A DNA stretch of 64,000 nucleotides from Pseudomonas sp. PB106 (GCF_009764645.1 NZ_RWIM01000124.1:1-64000), one strand, 5' to 3'; positions 20,192 through 34,126 are shown, counted from the first letter of the stretch. Notes: generated by a model from the sequence alone, not told the origin. A program made the numbers and translations.

Positions 20192-21043
20192 TTATTCAGC
20201 TGATTCCACGGCTGCGATCATCCGCACCACGTCTACTGTTTCCGCCACGTCATGGACGCGCAATATACGCGCGCCCTTGACGGATGCCAGCGCCGCCAGT
20301 GCAAGCCCACCATGCAAACGCTCGCCCACCGGGCGATTCAAGGCATGACCGATCATGCTTTTTCGGGAAACACCCACCAGCAGAGGCCGACCCAGTGCGT
20401 GCAAAGCTTCCATATGCTTGAACAAGCTTAGATTGTGCTGCAGGGTTTTTGCGAAGCCGAAGCCGGGGTCAAGGATGATGCGCTCGGCGGGAATGCCCGC
20501 TTGGGCGCACTTGGTCATGCGCTCGGCAAGAAACTTAGCCACTTCCCGGGTGACATCCTGATATTGCGGGTCATCCTGCATATCGCCAGGCTCTCCCTGC
20601 ATATGCATCAGACACACCGGCAACCCTGTTGCTGCGGCCGCATCCAGCGCACCATCGCGCTGGAGCGACCGGACATCGTTGATCAACCCAGCACCCAGTC
20701 GCGCGGTCTCGCGCATGACGGCGGGCGTCGAGGTATCGACCGAGATGATCACATCCAGCTCGCGATTGATCAGCTCCACGATAGGCGCTACACGCTCAAG
20801 TTCTTCGAGCGGTGATACCGCACGCGCACCGGGTCGAGTGGACTCGCCACCGACATCAATCAGCGTCGCACCGGCCGCTACCATAGCCTGCGCATGGCGC
20901 AAGGCCGCATCGAGCTGGCTGTATCGGCCGCCATCAGAGAAGGAGTCAGGGGTTACATTGAGAATGCCCATAACATGCGTCTGGGCCAAATCAAGAACCC
21001 GGTTGCCGCAAGGCAACCGGGTCAGGGACTGAACAGAAGTCAT
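20192..21043 (-). CDS. folP: Dihydropteroate synthase
   Basis: Condenses p-aminobenzoate with dihydropterin pyrophosphate; the sulfonamide target. The protein has 283 residues with [15 protein letters not shown] near 25-40, GGESTRPGA near 64 and [15 protein letters not shown] near 190. It follows ftsH by 8 bases, the conserved ftsH-folP-glmM order. Confidence 0.98.
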   Translation of the reverse strand: MTSVQSLTRLPCGNRVLDLAQTHVMGILNVTPDSFSDGGRYSQLDAALRHAQAMVAAGATLIDVGGESTRPGARAVSPLEELERVAPIVELINRELDVIISVDTSTPAVMRETARLGAGLINDVRSLQRDGALDAAAATGLPVCLMHMQGEPGDMQDDPQYQDVTREVAKFLAERMTKCAQAGIPAERIILDPGFGFAKTLQHNLSLFKHMEALHALGRPLLVGVSRKSMIGHALNRPVGERLHGGLALAALASVKGARILRVHDVAETVDVVRMIAAVESAE

Positions 21044-21051
21044 TTCAAACC

Positions 21052-22968
21052 TTAAACATCAGCAGCCGGACCGCCAATCGGTGTTTCCGGACGCTCGTCA
21101 CGAACTACCGGAGGTGGCGGCGTACCCGTACCACCCGACCAGTCACGAGGTTCGCGAGGTGTGCGACCCGCCATGATGTCGTCGATCTGCTCGGCATCAA
21201 TCGTTTCGTACTTCATCAGCGCATCAGCCATCGCGTCGAGCTTGTCACGGTTGTCCGTGAGGATCTGCTTGGCTGTGCCGTAGCATTGATCAATGATGCT
21301 GCGCACCTCGGAGTCGATCAACTTGGCTGTCTCACCGGAGAAGCTGGCAGCCTGGCCGCCACCGCCGCGACCAAGGAAAACTTCACCTTCTTCTTCGGCA
21401 TACATCAACGGACCGAGTTTTTCCGACAGACCCCACTTGGTCACCATGTTCCGTGCAATCTGGCTGGCACGCATGATGTCGTTAGAGGCGCCGGTGGTCA
21501 CACCATCAAAGCCGAGCGTCATCTCTTCGGCAATACGGCCGCCATAAAGCGAGCAGATCTGGCTGATCAGCGCGCGCTTGGACAGGCTGTAGCGATCTTC
21601 TTCCGGCAGGAACATCGTCACACCCAGCGCACGACCGCGTGGAATGATCGACACTTTGTAAACCGGATCATGTTCAGGCACGACGCGACCAACGATAGCG
21701 TGGCCCGCTTCGTGATAAGCCGTGTTCTGCTTTTCTTTCTCCGACATGACCATCGATTTGCGCTCGGCGCCCATCATGATCTTGTCTTTGGCCAGCTCGA
21801 ATTCTTTCATCTCAACGATGCGCTTGCCGCTGCGAGCAGCGAACAACGACGCCTCGTTGACCAGGTTGGCCAAGTCAGCACCCGAGAAGCCTGGAGTACC
21901 ACGCGCGATTACGGCTGGAGCAACGTCGTCACCCATTGGCACCTTACGCATGTGAACCTTGAGAATCTGCTCACGGCCACGGATATCCGGCAGACCAACC
22001 ACAACCTGACGGTCGAAACGGCCCGGTCGCAGCAGCGCAGGGTCGAGTACGTCTGGACGGTTGGTAGCAGCGATAACAATGATGCCGTCGTTCATTTCGA
22101 AGCCGTCCATCTCAACCAGCAATTGGTTGAGAGTCTGCTCACGCTCATCGTGACCGCCGCCCATGCCGGCGCCACGGTGGCGACCGACGGCGTCGATTTC
22201 GTCGATGAAGATGATGCAAGGCGCGTGCTTCTTCGCCTGCTCGAACATGTCACGTACACGGCTGGCACCAACACCGACGAACATTTCGACGAAGTCAGAA
22301 CCGGAAATGGTGAAGAACGGCACTTTCGCTTCGCCGGCAATAGCCTTGGCCAGCAAGGTTTTACCGGTACCCGGAGGACCCACCATCAGCACGCCGCGAG
22401 GAATGCGGCCGCCCAAACGCTGGAACTTGCCCGGATCACGCAGAAACTCTACCAGCTCGCCGACTTCTTCCTTGGCTTCGTCGCAACCGGCAACGTCAGC
22501 CAGAGTGGTTTTCACCTGGTCTTCGGAGAGCAGGCGGGCCTTGCTCTTGCCAAAGCTCATCGGTCCGCCCTTGCCGCCAGCACCACCCTGCATCTGGCGC
22601 ATGAAGAACATGAACACCGCGATGATCACCAGGATCGGGAAGCTGGCCACCAGAAGCTGGGTCCAGATGCTTTGCTGTTCAGGCTGCTTGCCTTCAACCA
22701 CAACGTGGTTGTCGACCAGATCGCCGATCAGGCCATTGTCCTGAATTGCCGGACGAATGGTCTTGAAGCTGTCGCCATCGTTGCGCTTACCGGTAATCAC
22801 ATAACCATCAACGGCTACGCGCTCGACCTTGCCATCCTTGACCTGCTGGATGAAGTCGGAATAGTTGAGGGTCTGCGGCTCGTTAGGGCTGGAGAAGTTG
22901 TTCATCACCGTTACCAGGACAGCTGCGATGATCAACCACAGGATCAGATTCTTTGCCATATCGTTCAA
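21052..22968 (-). CDS. ftsH: ATP-dependent zinc metalloprotease FtsH
   Basis: Membrane-anchored AAA+ protease that degrades misfolded membrane proteins and regulatory proteins. The protein has 638 residues. It has two N-terminal membrane helices flanking a periplasmic domain, Walker [14 protein letters not shown], Walker [16 protein letters not shown] region [18 protein letters not shown] and zinc motif HEAGH. Two starts are possible: TTG at 22966-22968 (MNDMAKN), which has GAGGG at good spacing, or the in-frame ATG at 22957-22959, 16 bases from that site. I prefer the TTG. The C-terminus is Pro-rich. The upstream gap to rlmE is 193 bases with no recognised sigma32 promoter. Confidence 0.97.
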   Translation of the reverse strand: MNDMAKNLILWLIIAAVLVTVMNNFSSPNEPQTLNYSDFIQQVKDGKVERVAVDGYVITGKRNDGDSFKTIRPAIQDNGLIGDLVDNHVVVEGKQPEQQSIWTQLLVASFPILVIIAVFMFFMRQMQGGAGGKGGPMSFGKSKARLLSEDQVKTTLADVAGCDEAKEEVGELVEFLRDPGKFQRLGGRIPRGVLMVGPPGTGKTLLAKAIAGEAKVPFFTISGSDFVEMFVGVGASRVRDMFEQAKKHAPCIIFIDEIDAVGRHRGAGMGGGHDEREQTLNQLLVEMDGFEMNDGIIVIAATNRPDVLDPALLRPGRFDRQVVVGLPDIRGREQILKVHMRKVPMGDDVAPAVIARGTPGFSGADLANLVNEASLFAARSGKRIVEMKEFELAKDKIMMGAERKSMVMSEKEKQNTAYHEAGHAIVGRVVPEHDPVYKVSIIPRGRALGVTMFLPEEDRYSLSKRALISQICSLYGGRIAEEMTLGFDGVTTGASNDIMRASQIARNMVTKWGLSEKLGPLMYAEEEGEVFLGRGGGGQAASFSGETAKLIDSEVRSIIDQCYGTAKQILTDNRDKLDAMADALMKYETIDAEQIDDIMAGRTPREPRDWSGGTGTPPPPVVRDERPETPIGGPAADV

Positions 22969-23161
22969 TTAACTACCCTCTGAAGCAAGCTCCGCTACTG
23001 GCGCGCGCTTCGCATGATATTCACCGGCCTAACTTACTACATTACCTACGACTCTGGCAGGCGCCGTCTGTAACCCTTTGTGAAACACTTTCTACACAAT
23101 ATTCGCTAATGCGCTCGGGGCGAAATACTAAAAACCTATCACCCCGCAAAAAAATCCCGTT

Positions 23162-23791
23162 TTACTCACTACACCCGCGATAACCCCAAGCCAGCATGTA
23201 TTGCTCGCGGGAGCTGCCACGTGAGGAGTCCGGCTTGATCATCTGGATCTTGTCGAACTTCTTTCGAGCATCCTTCAGGTAGACATCAAAGCCTTCACCC
23301 TGAAAAATCTTGATCACGAAATTACCACCCGGCTTGAGTATCCGTTCAGCCAAATCGAGCGCCAGCTCGCACAGGAACATGGCTTTGGGCATATCCACTT
23401 CAGGCGTACCACTCATATTGGGGGCCATATCGGAAATCACAAGGTCTACCTGCGAATTACCGACGGCTTCCAGGATCTCCGCGAGCACTGCGTCCTCGGT
23501 GAAGTCACCCTGAATAAAGGTCACGTCAGGGATGCTGTCCATTTCCAGGATGTCCGAGGCGATCAGACGCCCCTGACCACCGATCAGACGGCTGGTGACC
23601 TGCGACCAGCCACCGGGGGCCGCGCCGAGGTCCACAACGCTCATGCCAGGGCGGATCAGCTTGTACTTTTCCTGGACTTCCAGAAGTTTGTAACTCGCAC
23701 GCGAGCGGTAGCCATCCTTCTGCGCTTGCTTCACATAGGGATCGTTGACATGTCGTTTCAGCCAACCAAGGCTTGTCTTGGAACGCGCCAT
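23162..23791 (-). CDS. rlmE: 23S rRNA (uridine-2'-O)-methyltransferase RlmE (FtsJ/RrmJ)
   Basis: Methylates U2552 in the 23S A-loop using S-adenosylmethionine. The protein has 209 residues with SAM-binding [14 protein letters not shown] near 60 and [17 protein letters not shown] near 125. The catalytic K-D-K-E tetrad is consistent with K39-type, D and K residues ([13 protein letters not shown] near 165). It lies upstream of ftsH on the same strand and divergent from yhbY. Confidence 0.97.
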   Translation of the reverse strand: MARSKTSLGWLKRHVNDPYVKQAQKDGYRSRASYKLLEVQEKYKLIRPGMSVVDLGAAPGGWSQVTSRLIGGQGRLIASDILEMDSIPDVTFIQGDFTEDAVLAEILEAVGNSQVDLVISDMAPNMSGTPEVDMPKAMFLCELALDLAERILKPGGNFVIKIFQGEGFDVYLKDARKKFDKIQMIKPDSSRGSSREQYMLAWGYRGCSE

Positions 23792-23892
23792 TGGGCACCT
23801 CGATGATTAGGGTCGTGATTAATTGGGCGGATCCACGAACCCTCGGGTAAAATGGCCGCCATTTTACAGAATCCAGACGAAAGGGTCAGATT

Positions 23893-24201
23893 ATGCCGCT
23901 CACTCCAGAGCAGAAGAAACAATACAAATCCATTGGCCACCACCTGAAACCGGTTTTGACGGTGGCTGACAATGGTTTGACTGAAGGCGTGTTAGCCGAA
24001 CTTGAACGCGCTTTGGCGGATCACGAGCTGATCAAGATCAAGCTCAATATCCTCGATCGCGAATCGCGCCTGGCGCACATCGCAGAGCTGTGCAAGGTCG
24101 GCAAAGCGGATCTGGTACAGGTCATCGGCAAGATGGCACTGGTTTACCGCAAGAACTTCAGCGTCAACAAGCAGCTGTCGAACGTGCATCGCTTCAAGTG
24201 A
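23893..24201 (+). CDS. yhbY: Ribosome-assembly RNA-binding protein YhbY (CRM domain)
   Basis: A 102-residue single-CRM-domain protein (LTPEQKKQYKSIGHHLKPVL, ELERALADHELIKIKLN, LVQVIGKMALVYRKN) associated with pre-50S particles. It is divergent from rlmE with a short shared intergenic region, and its 3' end lies 9 bases from the convergent DUF4149 gene. Confidence 0.93.
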   Translation: MPLTPEQKKQYKSIGHHLKPVLTVADNGLTEGVLAELERALADHELIKIKLNILDRESRLAHIAELCKVGKADLVQVIGKMALVYRKNFSVNKQLSNVHRFK

Positions 24202-24210
24202 TGACAAGGG

Positions 24211-24615
24211 TCAAGGGTGTGCTTCGCGCACCCTGCCACTCCATCCCGGTACAGGCTGCAACACCAGGACCAGCCCGGAAAAGCCCAGAATCAGAAAGCT
24301 GAACACCTGCCAGCGCTGCGCATCCGGCCAGCCGACACGCACTGCGACAAACATCGCACACGCATACAACGCCATCAACAGCACCTGCCCGCGAAAATCC
24401 CGCCATAGACTGACAAGGCCCTCGGCCTGTACCAGCACCAAAGCCTGAAAAATCACACAGGCGGCGGCGAACCCCACCACCAGCACTTCAAATGCACTGG
24501 CCACTTCATCGATCAGCAACGGCGCCAAGCCGATTTTGCCCAGCGCCGGCTGCAAACCGAGATGAATCAGCCAGAGACCGCCGACCCAAAGCATCTGGGT
24601 CAGTTGCCAAAGCAT
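24211..24615 (-). CDS. DUF4149-type small integral membrane protein
   Basis: A 134-residue protein with four hydrophobic stretches (LTQMLWVGGLWLIHLGLQPA; FEVLVVGFAAACVIFQALVL; VLLMALYACAMFVAVRVGW; VFSFLILGFSGLVLVLQPV). It resembles the DUF4149 family found after greA in pseudomonads; function unknown. The start is uncertain. The ATG at 24613-24615 directly follows a 9-bp GC hairpin and has no ribosome site; the frame stays open into greA, with a GTG at 24687. Translational coupling to greA, or a start inside greA, is possible. Confidence 0.7.
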   Translation of the reverse strand: MLWQLTQMLWVGGLWLIHLGLQPALGKIGLAPLLIDEVASAFEVLVVGFAAACVIFQALVLVQAEGLVSLWRDFRGQVLLMALYACAMFVAVRVGWPDAQRWQVFSFLILGFSGLVLVLQPVPGWSGRVREAHP

Positions 24616-24638
24616 GGCGCCCGCATGCAGCGGGCGCC
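24616..24638 (-). terminator. GC-rich hairpin between greA and the DUF4149 start
   Basis: GGCGCCCGC/GCGGGCGCC perfect 9-bp stem with a 5-base loop, 5 bases after the greA stop and abutting the DUF4149 ATG. It is followed by ATGCTTTGG rather than a U-run, so it may be an attenuator or stability element more than a full terminator. Confidence 0.6.
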
Positions 24639-24643
24639 GGTTT

Positions 24644-25126
24644 TCAGATGTGACGGACTTCGACAATCTCGTACTCGATAACGCCACCAGGCGTTTTCAC
24701 GGCGACCACATCGCCCTCTTCCTTGCCGATCAAGGCACGGGCCAAAGGCGAGCCGACGGAAATCTTGCCAAGTTTGAAGTCAGCCTCGTCCTCACCCACG
24801 ATGTGGTAAGTGACGCTTTCATCAGTCTCGACGTTGGCGATTTCGACGGTGGTGCCGAAAATCACCTTGCCAGTGTGAGGAATGGTCGTGACGTCGATGA
24901 TGACCTGATTCTGAATCCGGCCTTCGATGTCACGAATCCGCGCCTCGACCATGCCTTGCTGTTCGCGGGCAGCATGGTATTCAGCGTTTTCTTTCAAGTC
25001 ACCCAACTCGCGGGCCGTACCGATGTCCTGGCTGAGCTTCGGACGAACGACCTTGGTCAGGTGAGTGTGCTCTTCTTCCAGGGCGCGAGCGCCCTGAACA
25101 GTCATTGGGTACTTGGTTATGCTCAT
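24644..25126 (-). CDS. greA: Transcription elongation factor GreA
   Basis: Stimulates RNA cleavage by backtracked RNA polymerase. The protein has 160 residues: N-terminal coiled coil with acidic tip ([20 protein letters not shown]) and C-terminal FKBP-like domain ([20 protein letters not shown]). Its ATG overlaps the carB stop (ATGA), fitting a carA-carB-greA operon as described for P. aeruginosa. Confidence 0.97.
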   Translation of the reverse strand: MSITKYPMTVQGARALEEEHTHLTKVVRPKLSQDIGTARELGDLKENAEYHAAREQQGMVEARIRDIEGRIQNQVIIDVTTIPHTGKVIFGTTVEIANVETDESVTYHIVGEDEADFKLGKISVGSPLARALIGKEEGDVVAVKTPGGVIEYEIVEVRHI

Positions 25127-28100
25127 GCCTTCAATCCTGCGTGTAGATCCTGCAAGCGGCGCACAGTCTTTTCCGGACCGAACTTCAGCGCTTCACAGAT
25201 AGCTTCGCCAGCAGCAATGGTGGTGGTGCAGTAGATCTTGTGCTGCAAGGCATTACGACGAATGGAGTACGAATCAGCGATCGACTGACGGCCTTCGGTG
25301 GTGTTGATGATCAGGGTGACTTCGTCATTCTTGATCATGTCAACCACGTGCGGACGACCCTCGGTCACCTTGTTCACACGGCGCACTTTCAGGCCTGCAG
25401 CCTCGATCAGCTTGGCGGTGCCAGCGGTGGCAACCACCTCGAAGCCCAAGTTGATCAGATCACGGGCCACGCCTGCAACCAGAGGCTTATCATCGTCGCG
25501 AACGCTGATAAACGCAGTACCGCCGGTCGGCAGCACTTCGCTGGCACCCATTTGGGCTTTGGCAAATGCTTCACCGAAGGTGTCGCCGACGCCCATCACT
25601 TCACCAGTCGACTTCATCTCTGGGCCGAGGATCGGGTCAACACCAGGGAATTTGGCGAACGGGAAAACCGCCTCTTTCACGCTGTAGAAGTTCGGGATGA
25701 TTTCTTTGGTGAAGCCGATTTCTTTCAGGGTCTTACCGGCCATTACCCGGGCAGCGATCATGGCCAGGGAGACACCGATGCACTTCGACACGAACGGTAC
25801 GGTGCGCGAAGCGCGTGGGTTGACTTCGATGACGTAGATATCTTCGCCTTGCAAAGCCAGTTGCACGTTCATCAAGCCGACAACGCCCAGTTCCAGGGCC
25901 ATTTTCTTGACCTGCTCGCGCATCTCGTCCTGGATGTGCGCCGGCAGCGAGTACGGCGGCAGCGAGCACGCGGAGTCACCGGAGTGAACGCCAGCCTGTT
26001 CGATGTGCTGCATGATCGCGCCGATCACCACGTCTTTGCCGTCGCAAACCGCATCTACGTCCATTTCGATGGCGCAGTTGAGGAAGTGGTCGAGCAGCAC
26101 AGGGCTGTCGTTGGACACTTGCACCGCGTCACGCAGGTAACGCTTGAGCTCGTCTTCCTTGTAAACGATTTCCATCGCTCGGCCGCCCAGTACATAGGAC
26201 GGACGCACCACCAGTGGATAACCGATCTTCGCGGCAGCACGAACAGCTTCGTCTTCGCTGCGCACGGTGGCGTTTGGCGGCTGACGCAGGTTCAGACGCT
26301 CAACCATTTGCTGGAAGCGCTCACGGTCTTCGGCGCGGTCGATGGCGTCAGGGCTGGTGCCGATGATCGGCACGCCAGCGGCTTCCAGGGCGCGAGCCAG
26401 CTTCAGAGGGGTCTGGCCGCCGTACTGGACGATTACGCCTTTCGGCTTCTCGACGCGGCAGATTTCCAGCACGTCTTCCAGGGTTACCGGCTCGAAGTAC
26501 AGACGGTCGGAAGTGTCGTAGTCAGTGGAAACAGTTTCCGGGTTGCAGTTGACCATGATGGTTTCATAGCCGTCTTCGCGCAGAGCGAGGGCGGCGTGAA
26601 CGCAGCAGTAGTCGAACTCGATGCCTTGGCCAATACGGTTCGGGCCACCGCCTAGAATCATGATCTTGTCGCGACCCGACGGCGCGGCTTCGCACTCTTC
26701 TTCGTAAGTCGAATAGAGGTAAGCGGTGTCGGTGGCGAACTCGGCGGCACAGGTGTCAACGCGCTTGTAGACCGGGAACACTTCCAGCTTTTGACGGTGC
26801 GTGCGCAGATTCTTCTCGGTCACGCCCAGCAGCTTGGCCAGACGCTGATCGGAGAAGCCTTTGCGCTTGAGCTTGAACATAAGGTCGCGGTCGATAGCGG
26901 ACAGACCGAGAGTCTTGACCTTCTCTTCTTCCTTGATCAGATCTTCGATCTGCACCAGGAACCACGGATCGATCATGTTCATGCCGAAGATGTCTTCGAC
27001 CGACAGGCCGGCGCGGAAAGCGTCTGCCACGTACCAGATGCGCTCAGCGCCCGGCACGGTCAGTTCGCGCTTGAGCACGCTCATGCTTTCCGGGTTGCTC
27101 AGGTCGAGCTTCTCGTCCAGACCGCAAACGCCCACTTCCAGACCGCGCAGAGCTTTCTGCAGGGATTCCTGGAAGGTACGGCCGATGGCCATGACTTCGC
27201 CAACCGACTTCATTTGAGTGGTCAGGCGTGCGTCTGCCTTGGCGAATTTCTCGAAGGCGAAACGTGGCAGCTTGGTGACGACGTAGTCGATCGACGGCTC
27301 GAAGGACGCCGGGGTTTTGCCGCCGGTGATGTCGTTCGACAGTTCGTCGAGGGTATAGCCCACAGCCAGTTTGGCCGCGACTTTGGCGATCGGGAAACCG
27401 GTGGCTTTCGAAGCCAGTGCCGAGGAACGCGATACGCGCGGGTTCATCTCGATCACGACCATACGGCCAGTGTCCGGGCAGATACCGAATTGCACGTTGG
27501 AACCGCCGGTCTCGACGCCGATCTCGCGCAGTACCGCCAACGAGGCGTTACGCAGGATCTGGTATTCCTTGTCGGTCAGGGTTTGTGCTGGAGCCACGGT
27601 GATCGAGTCACCGGTGTGCACGCCCATCGGGTCAAAGTTTTCGATCGAGCAGACGATGATGCAGTTGTCCTTTTTGTCGCGGACAACTTCCATTTCATAT
27701 TCTTTCCAGCCGATCAGCGATTCGTCGATCAGCAGTTCTTTGGTCGGCGACAGGTCCAGACCGCGAGCGCAGATTTCTTCGAACTCTTCACGGTTGTACG
27801 CAATACCACCACCGGTGCCGCCCATGGTGAAGGACGGACGGATGATGCACGGGAAGCCGAGGGTTTCGAGAACCGCGTTGGCTTCTTCCATGCTGTGGGC
27901 GATACCGGAGCGCGGGCACGCCAGGCCGATGGATTTCATCGCCTTGTCGAAACGCGAACGGTCTTCAGCCTTGTCGATGGTGTCGGCGTTGGCGCCGATC
28001 ATTTCTACGCCGAACTTCTCCAGAACGCCTTCGCGCTCCAGATCCAATGCGCAGTTCAGAGCGGTCTGGCCGCCCATGGTTGGCAGCACCGCGTCCGGAC

Positions 28101-28344
28101 GTTCTTTCTCGATGATCTTGGCAACGGTCTGCCACTTGATCGGTTCGATGTAGGTGGCGTCGGCCATGTCCGGGTCGGTCATGATAGTGGCCGGGTTGGA
28201 GTTCACCAGGATGACGCGGTAACCCTCTTCGCGCAGGGCCTTGCAGGCCTGGGCGCCGGAGTAGTCGAATTCGCAGGCCTGGCCGATAACGATCGGGCCA
28301 GCGCCGAGAATCAGGATGCTTTTAATGTCTGTACGTTTTGGCAT
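25123..28344 (-). CDS. carB: Carbamoyl-phosphate synthase large subunit
   Basis: Makes carbamoyl phosphate from bicarbonate, ammonia and 2 ATP, feeding pyrimidine and arginine synthesis. The protein has 1073 residues, identical in length to what I recall for PAO1. It shows the two homologous ATP-grasp halves (first with [20 protein letters not shown] near 165, second with [20 protein letters not shown] near 705) and a C-terminal MGS-like regulatory domain ([20 protein letters not shown]). The start ATG is at 28342-28344 (MPKRTDIKS). PAO1 has an extra gene between carA and carB; here the gap is only 126 bases. Confidence 0.98.
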   Translation of the reverse strand: MPKRTDIKSILILGAGPIVIGQACEFDYSGAQACKALREEGYRVILVNSNPATIMTDPDMADATYIEPIKWQTVAKIIEKERPDAVLPTMGGQTALNCALDLEREGVLEKFGVEMIGANADTIDKAEDRSRFDKAMKSIGLACPRSGIAHSMEEANAVLETLGFPCIIRPSFTMGGTGGGIAYNREEFEEICARGLDLSPTKELLIDESLIGWKEYEMEVVRDKKDNCIIVCSIENFDPMGVHTGDSITVAPAQTLTDKEYQILRNASLAVLREIGVETGGSNVQFGICPDTGRMVVIEMNPRVSRSSALASKATGFPIAKVAAKLAVGYTLDELSNDITGGKTPASFEPSIDYVVTKLPRFAFEKFAKADARLTTQMKSVGEVMAIGRTFQESLQKALRGLEVGVCGLDEKLDLSNPESMSVLKRELTVPGAERIWYVADAFRAGLSVEDIFGMNMIDPWFLVQIEDLIKEEEKVKTLGLSAIDRDLMFKLKRKGFSDQRLAKLLGVTEKNLRTHRQKLEVFPVYKRVDTCAAEFATDTAYLYSTYEEECEAAPSGRDKIMILGGGPNRIGQGIEFDYCCVHAALALREDGYETIMVNCNPETVSTDYDTSDRLYFEPVTLEDVLEICRVEKPKGVIVQYGGQTPLKLARALEAAGVPIIGTSPDAIDRAEDRERFQQMVERLNLRQPPNATVRSEDEAVRAAAKIGYPLVVRPSYVLGGRAMEIVYKEDELKRYLRDAVQVSNDSPVLLDHFLNCAIEMDVDAVCDGKDVVIGAIMQHIEQAGVHSGDSACSLPPYSLPAHIQDEMREQVKKMALELGVVGLMNVQLALQGEDIYVIEVNPRASRTVPFVSKCIGVSLAMIAARVMAGKTLKEIGFTKEIIPNFYSVKEAVFPFAKFPGVDPILGPEMKSTGEVMGVGDTFGEAFAKAQMGASEVLPTGGTAFISVRDDDKPLVAGVARDLINLGFEVVATAGTAKLIEAAGLKVRRVNKVTEGRPHVVDMIKNDEVTLIINTTEGRQSIADSYSIRRNALQHKIYCTTTIAAGEAICEALKFGPEKTVRRLQDLHAGLKA

Positions 28345-28470
28345 GGGTTTGTCACTCAAATCCGCAGGTCAGTCGGCAAGCCGTCTTGATCGATTTCTGA
28401 AGTCTCGAAGGGGCCGCCGGTGTCGGGGCCGCCCTCGAGGGGCTTCTCTCTACAGTCTCAAGGCGAACGC

Positions 28471-29607
28471 TTAGCGTCGCTTGGCCATCTCGTTGATGAA
28501 GCGGTCGAACAGTGGCGCAACATCGTTCGGGCCCGGGCTCGCTTCAGGGTGGCCCTGGAAGCTGAACGCGCTCTTGTCGGTGCGCTCGATGCCTTGCAGG
28601 GTGCCGTCGAACAGCGATTTGTGGATCGCACGCACGTTGGCCGGCAGGGTTTCTTCGTCTACCGCAAAACCGTGGTTCTGGCTGGTGATCATTACGACGC
28701 CAGTGTCCAGATCCTGCACCGGGTGGTTGGCACCGTGGTGGCCGTGGCCCATCTTCAGGGTCTTGGCGCCGGAAGCCAGTGCCAGCAGTTGGTGACCAAG
28801 GCAGATGCCGAATACCGGAATTTCGGTTTCCAGCACTTCCTTGATCGCCTTGATCGCGTAGTCGCATGGCTCCGGGTCACCAGGGCCGTTGGACAGGAAC
28901 ACGCCGTCCGGCTTCAGCGCCAGCACATCAGCGGCCGGGGTTTGAGCCGGCACCACGGTGACGCGGCAGCCGCGCTCGACCAGCATACGCAGGATGTTGA
29001 CCTTGACGCCGTAGTCGTAGGCAACCACGTGGTAAGGCAGCTCGGAAGCGTCGATGGTCGCGTGGCTGTCGGTCTTCAGATCCCAGACAGTCGAGCGCCA
29101 TTCGTACTGGGTCTTGGTGCTGACGACTTTCGCCAGATCCATGCCCTTCAGGCCAGGGAAGCCTTGCGCAGCGGCGATTGCCGCTTCTTCGGAAATGTTG
29201 TCGCCGGCCATGATGCAGCCGTTCTGTGCGCCTTTTTCACGCAGGATGCGGGTCAGGCGACGGGTGTCGATACCAGCGATGGCCACAACGTTGTTGGCTT
29301 TCAGGTAGTCGGACAGGGACATCGTGTTACGCCAGTTGCTCGCTACCAGCGGCAGGTCACGGATGACCAGGCCTGCGGACCAGACGCGATCGGACTCGGC
29401 GTCTTCCGGCGTGGTGCCGGTGTTGCCGATGTGCGGGTAAGTCAGGGTAACGATCTGTTGGGCGTAGGAAGGATCGGTAAGGATTTCCTGATAGCCGGTC
29501 ATTGCGGTGTTGAACACCACCTCACCAACGGTTTGACCGTCGGCACCAATGGCTTCGCCGCGAAAAATGCTGCCATCAGCAAGGGCAAGTATGGCTGGCT
29601 TAGTCAA
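28471..29607 (-). CDS. carA: Carbamoyl-phosphate synthase small (glutaminase) subunit
   Basis: Hydrolyses glutamine and channels ammonia to CarB. The protein has 378 residues. The class I amidotransferase domain carries the catalytic Cys in [13 protein letters not shown] (near 270), with HG(H/G)-containing segments ([13 protein letters not shown]) and His/Glu in [13 protein letters not shown]. The start is TTG at 29605-29607 with GGGAGG five bases upstream; an ATG 8 codons earlier lacks a site. The leader holds a terminator-like hairpin. Confidence 0.97.
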   Translation of the reverse strand: MTKPAILALADGSIFRGEAIGADGQTVGEVVFNTAMTGYQEILTDPSYAQQIVTLTYPHIGNTGTTPEDAESDRVWSAGLVIRDLPLVASNWRNTMSLSDYLKANNVVAIAGIDTRRLTRILREKGAQNGCIMAGDNISEEAAIAAAQGFPGLKGMDLAKVVSTKTQYEWRSTVWDLKTDSHATIDASELPYHVVAYDYGVKVNILRMLVERGCRVTVVPAQTPAADVLALKPDGVFLSNGPGDPEPCDYAIKAIKEVLETEIPVFGICLGHQLLALASGAKTLKMGHGHHGANHPVQDLDTGVVMITSQNHGFAVDEETLPANVRAIHKSLFDGTLQGIERTDKSAFSFQGHPEASPGPNDVAPLFDRFINEMAKRR

Positions 29608-29652
29608 GAAGACCTCCCGTAAATAACGCATGAAAGGGCGATCGCAGGTTGT

Positions 29653-29690
29653 AAAAAAGCGGAGTGACGTATGGACACGTCACCCCGCTT
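29653..29690 (-). promoter_or_regulatory. Terminator-like hairpin in the carA leader (candidate attenuator)
   Basis: Transcribed toward carA: a 13-base arm (29678-29690) pairs, with one G-T-type mismatch, to 29657-29669. The pairing partner runs into TTTTTT, the form of an intrinsic terminator ending 46 bases before the carA start. Another stem lies just upstream (29712-29734). Attenuation of carA has been discussed for Pseudomonas; that this hairpin does it is inference. Confidence 0.6.
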
Positions 29691-29864
29691 CTTCACTGAA
29701 TTATTCTGCGCGCTTTTAGTGGACACACTAAAGCTGTAGCTTACAGAAAAAGGCTTTTTTGGTCCACCGCTAAAGAGCCTAAAAGGCCGGAGAATGCGAC
29801 AGGACGTCGCTCAGCGGAGAAAAACCAGCGCAAACAGGGCATTTGCGCCGGATTCAACAACGGC

Positions 29865-30680
<816 letters not shown>

Positions 30681-31805
30681 TTACAGATCGCCGAAGAAAC
30701 GCTTCACACCATCGAACCAACCGGTGGTTTTCGGCGAGTGGCTGTTGTCGTCCGCCAGTGAGCTGCGGAATTCTTCCAGCAGCTCACGCTGACGACGGTT
30801 CAGATTGACCGGAGTTTCGACCGCAACGCGGCACATCAAATCGCCTGCACCACCGCCACGCACCGGCGCCACGCCTTTACCGCGAACACGGAACTGCTTG
30901 CCGGTCTGGGTACCTTCGGGAATTTTCAGTTTGACGCGACCGTCAAGGGTCGGAATTTCCAACTCACCGCCCAGTGCAGCGTCGACGAAGCTGATCGGCA
31001 CTTCGCAGAACAGATGCTTGCCATCGCGCTGGAAGATGTCGTGCTCGCGCACGTTGATGACCACATACAGGTCGCCAGTCGGGCCGCCCTGCGTACCCGC
31101 CTCGCCTTCGCCGGACAGACGAATGCGGTCGCCGGTATCAACGCCAGCCGGCACTTTGACCGACAGGGTTTTGTACTCTTCAACGCGACCGTCACCGTGG
31201 CAGGAATCGCACGGGTCGGAAATGATCTTGCCTTGGCCATGGCAACGCGGGCAGGTCTGCTGCACCGAGAAGAAGCCCTGCTGCATGCGTACCTGACCGA
31301 TGCCACCGCAAGTCGGGCAAGTGGAAGGCGAGGAGCCTTTCTTCGCACCCGAACCATCGCAAGGCTTGCAGTTGACCAGCGTTGGAACGCGGATATTCAC
31401 GGTAGTACCTCGCACCGCTTCTTCCAGATTCAGCTCCAGGGTGTAGCGCAAATCGCTGCCACGCTGAGCGCCGCCACGAGAACCGCCGCGACCGCCGCCG
31501 AAGAAATCACTGAAGACATCGCCAAAGATGTCAGAGAAGTTCTGACCGCCAAAACCGGCACCGCCGCCACCCATGCTTGGGTCGACGCCGGCATGACCGT
31601 ACTGGTCGTAAGCTGCGCGCTTGCTGGAGTCGGACAGTACTTCGTAGGCCTCATTGGCCTCTTTGAACATGTCTTCCGATGCTTTGTCACCGGGATTACG
31701 ATCGGGGTGGTGCTTCATCGCCAGACGGCGATAGGCCTTCTTCAGGTCTGCATCGCTTGAGCCACGCTCAACACCCAATACTTCGTAAAAATCACGCTTT
31801 GCCAT
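30681..31805 (-). CDS. dnaJ: Chaperone protein DnaJ
   Basis: Hsp40 co-chaperone delivering substrates to DnaK and stimulating its ATPase. The protein has 374 residues: J domain with HPD ([11 protein letters not shown] near 33), Gly-rich region ([18 protein letters not shown]), four zinc-finger CxxCxGxG repeats ([32 protein letters not shown], near 145-200) and C-terminal substrate domain. The start is the ATG at 31803-31805. It is separated from dnaK by 297 bases with hairpins. Confidence 0.98.
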   Translation of the reverse strand: MAKRDFYEVLGVERGSSDADLKKAYRRLAMKHHPDRNPGDKASEDMFKEANEAYEVLSDSSKRAAYDQYGHAGVDPSMGGGGAGFGGQNFSDIFGDVFSDFFGGGRGGSRGGAQRGSDLRYTLELNLEEAVRGTTVNIRVPTLVNCKPCDGSGAKKGSSPSTCPTCGGIGQVRMQQGFFSVQQTCPRCHGQGKIISDPCDSCHGDGRVEEYKTLSVKVPAGVDTGDRIRLSGEGEAGTQGGPTGDLYVVINVREHDIFQRDGKHLFCEVPISFVDAALGGELEIPTLDGRVKLKIPEGTQTGKQFRVRGKGVAPVRGGGAGDLMCRVAVETPVNLNRRQRELLEEFRSSLADDNSHSPKTTGWFDGVKRFFGDL

Positions 31806-32028
31806 AAGTCTTCTGCACTCTTGAGGACGTTCGGCAAACCCCTCCTGAGGATGGCCAAACTCGTTGAGCCCCAATACAGGCCCGGACCCAACTCACGTCA
31901 ATTCAACGATCCTGGTCTTTGATTCTTGCGGTACTTGCGGCGCGAAAAGCAGGAGCATTCCCGGCCATACCGCCAACATCCGAACGTTGTCGCATGCTGT
32001 AAAAATTCGCGTATTCCAGATACGCCAA

Positions 32029-32083
32029 CGCGGGAGCTAGCTCCCGCGCGGCGACATCCTACCAGTCACTGCCTAAAGGCAGT
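32029..32083 (-). terminator. Hairpins between dnaK and dnaJ
   Basis: A small ACTGCC/GGCAGT stem (32068-32083) is followed by a perfect 20-base palindrome, cgcgggagctagctcccgcg (32029-32048). Neither is followed by a U-run. They may lower dnaJ expression relative to dnaK, or mark an RNA-processing site. No sigma32 promoter is visible in front of dnaJ. Confidence 0.55.
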
Positions 32084-32102
32084 CAACCGGCCGACCAACA
32101 AC

Positions 32103-34019
<1,917 letters not shown>

Positions 34020-34098
34020 GTTCACTCTCCCGAAACTTTGGATTTGGATGCCGCAGCAGTGGTGGCTGACTGCGGTAGCACTTAAACGCTTGACTTCT

Positions 34099-34126
34099 AA
34101 ATGGGGGCCTTGCGGCTAATTTCAAG
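34099..34126 (-). promoter_or_regulatory. Sigma32 heat-shock promoter of dnaK
   Basis: On the minus strand CTTGAA (34121-34126) and CCCCATTT (34099-34106) are separated by 14 bases, an excellent match to the sigma32 consensus. The -35 overlaps the grpE stop codon. It lies 80 bases ahead of the dnaK ATG. Confidence 0.8.

Noticed and set aside
22969-23161. A sigma32 promoter in front of ftsH
   Set aside because: No CTTGAA/CCCCAT pair found in the gap.
26791-28389. 532-codon plus-strand frame opposite carB
   Set aside because: Antisense shadow of carB.
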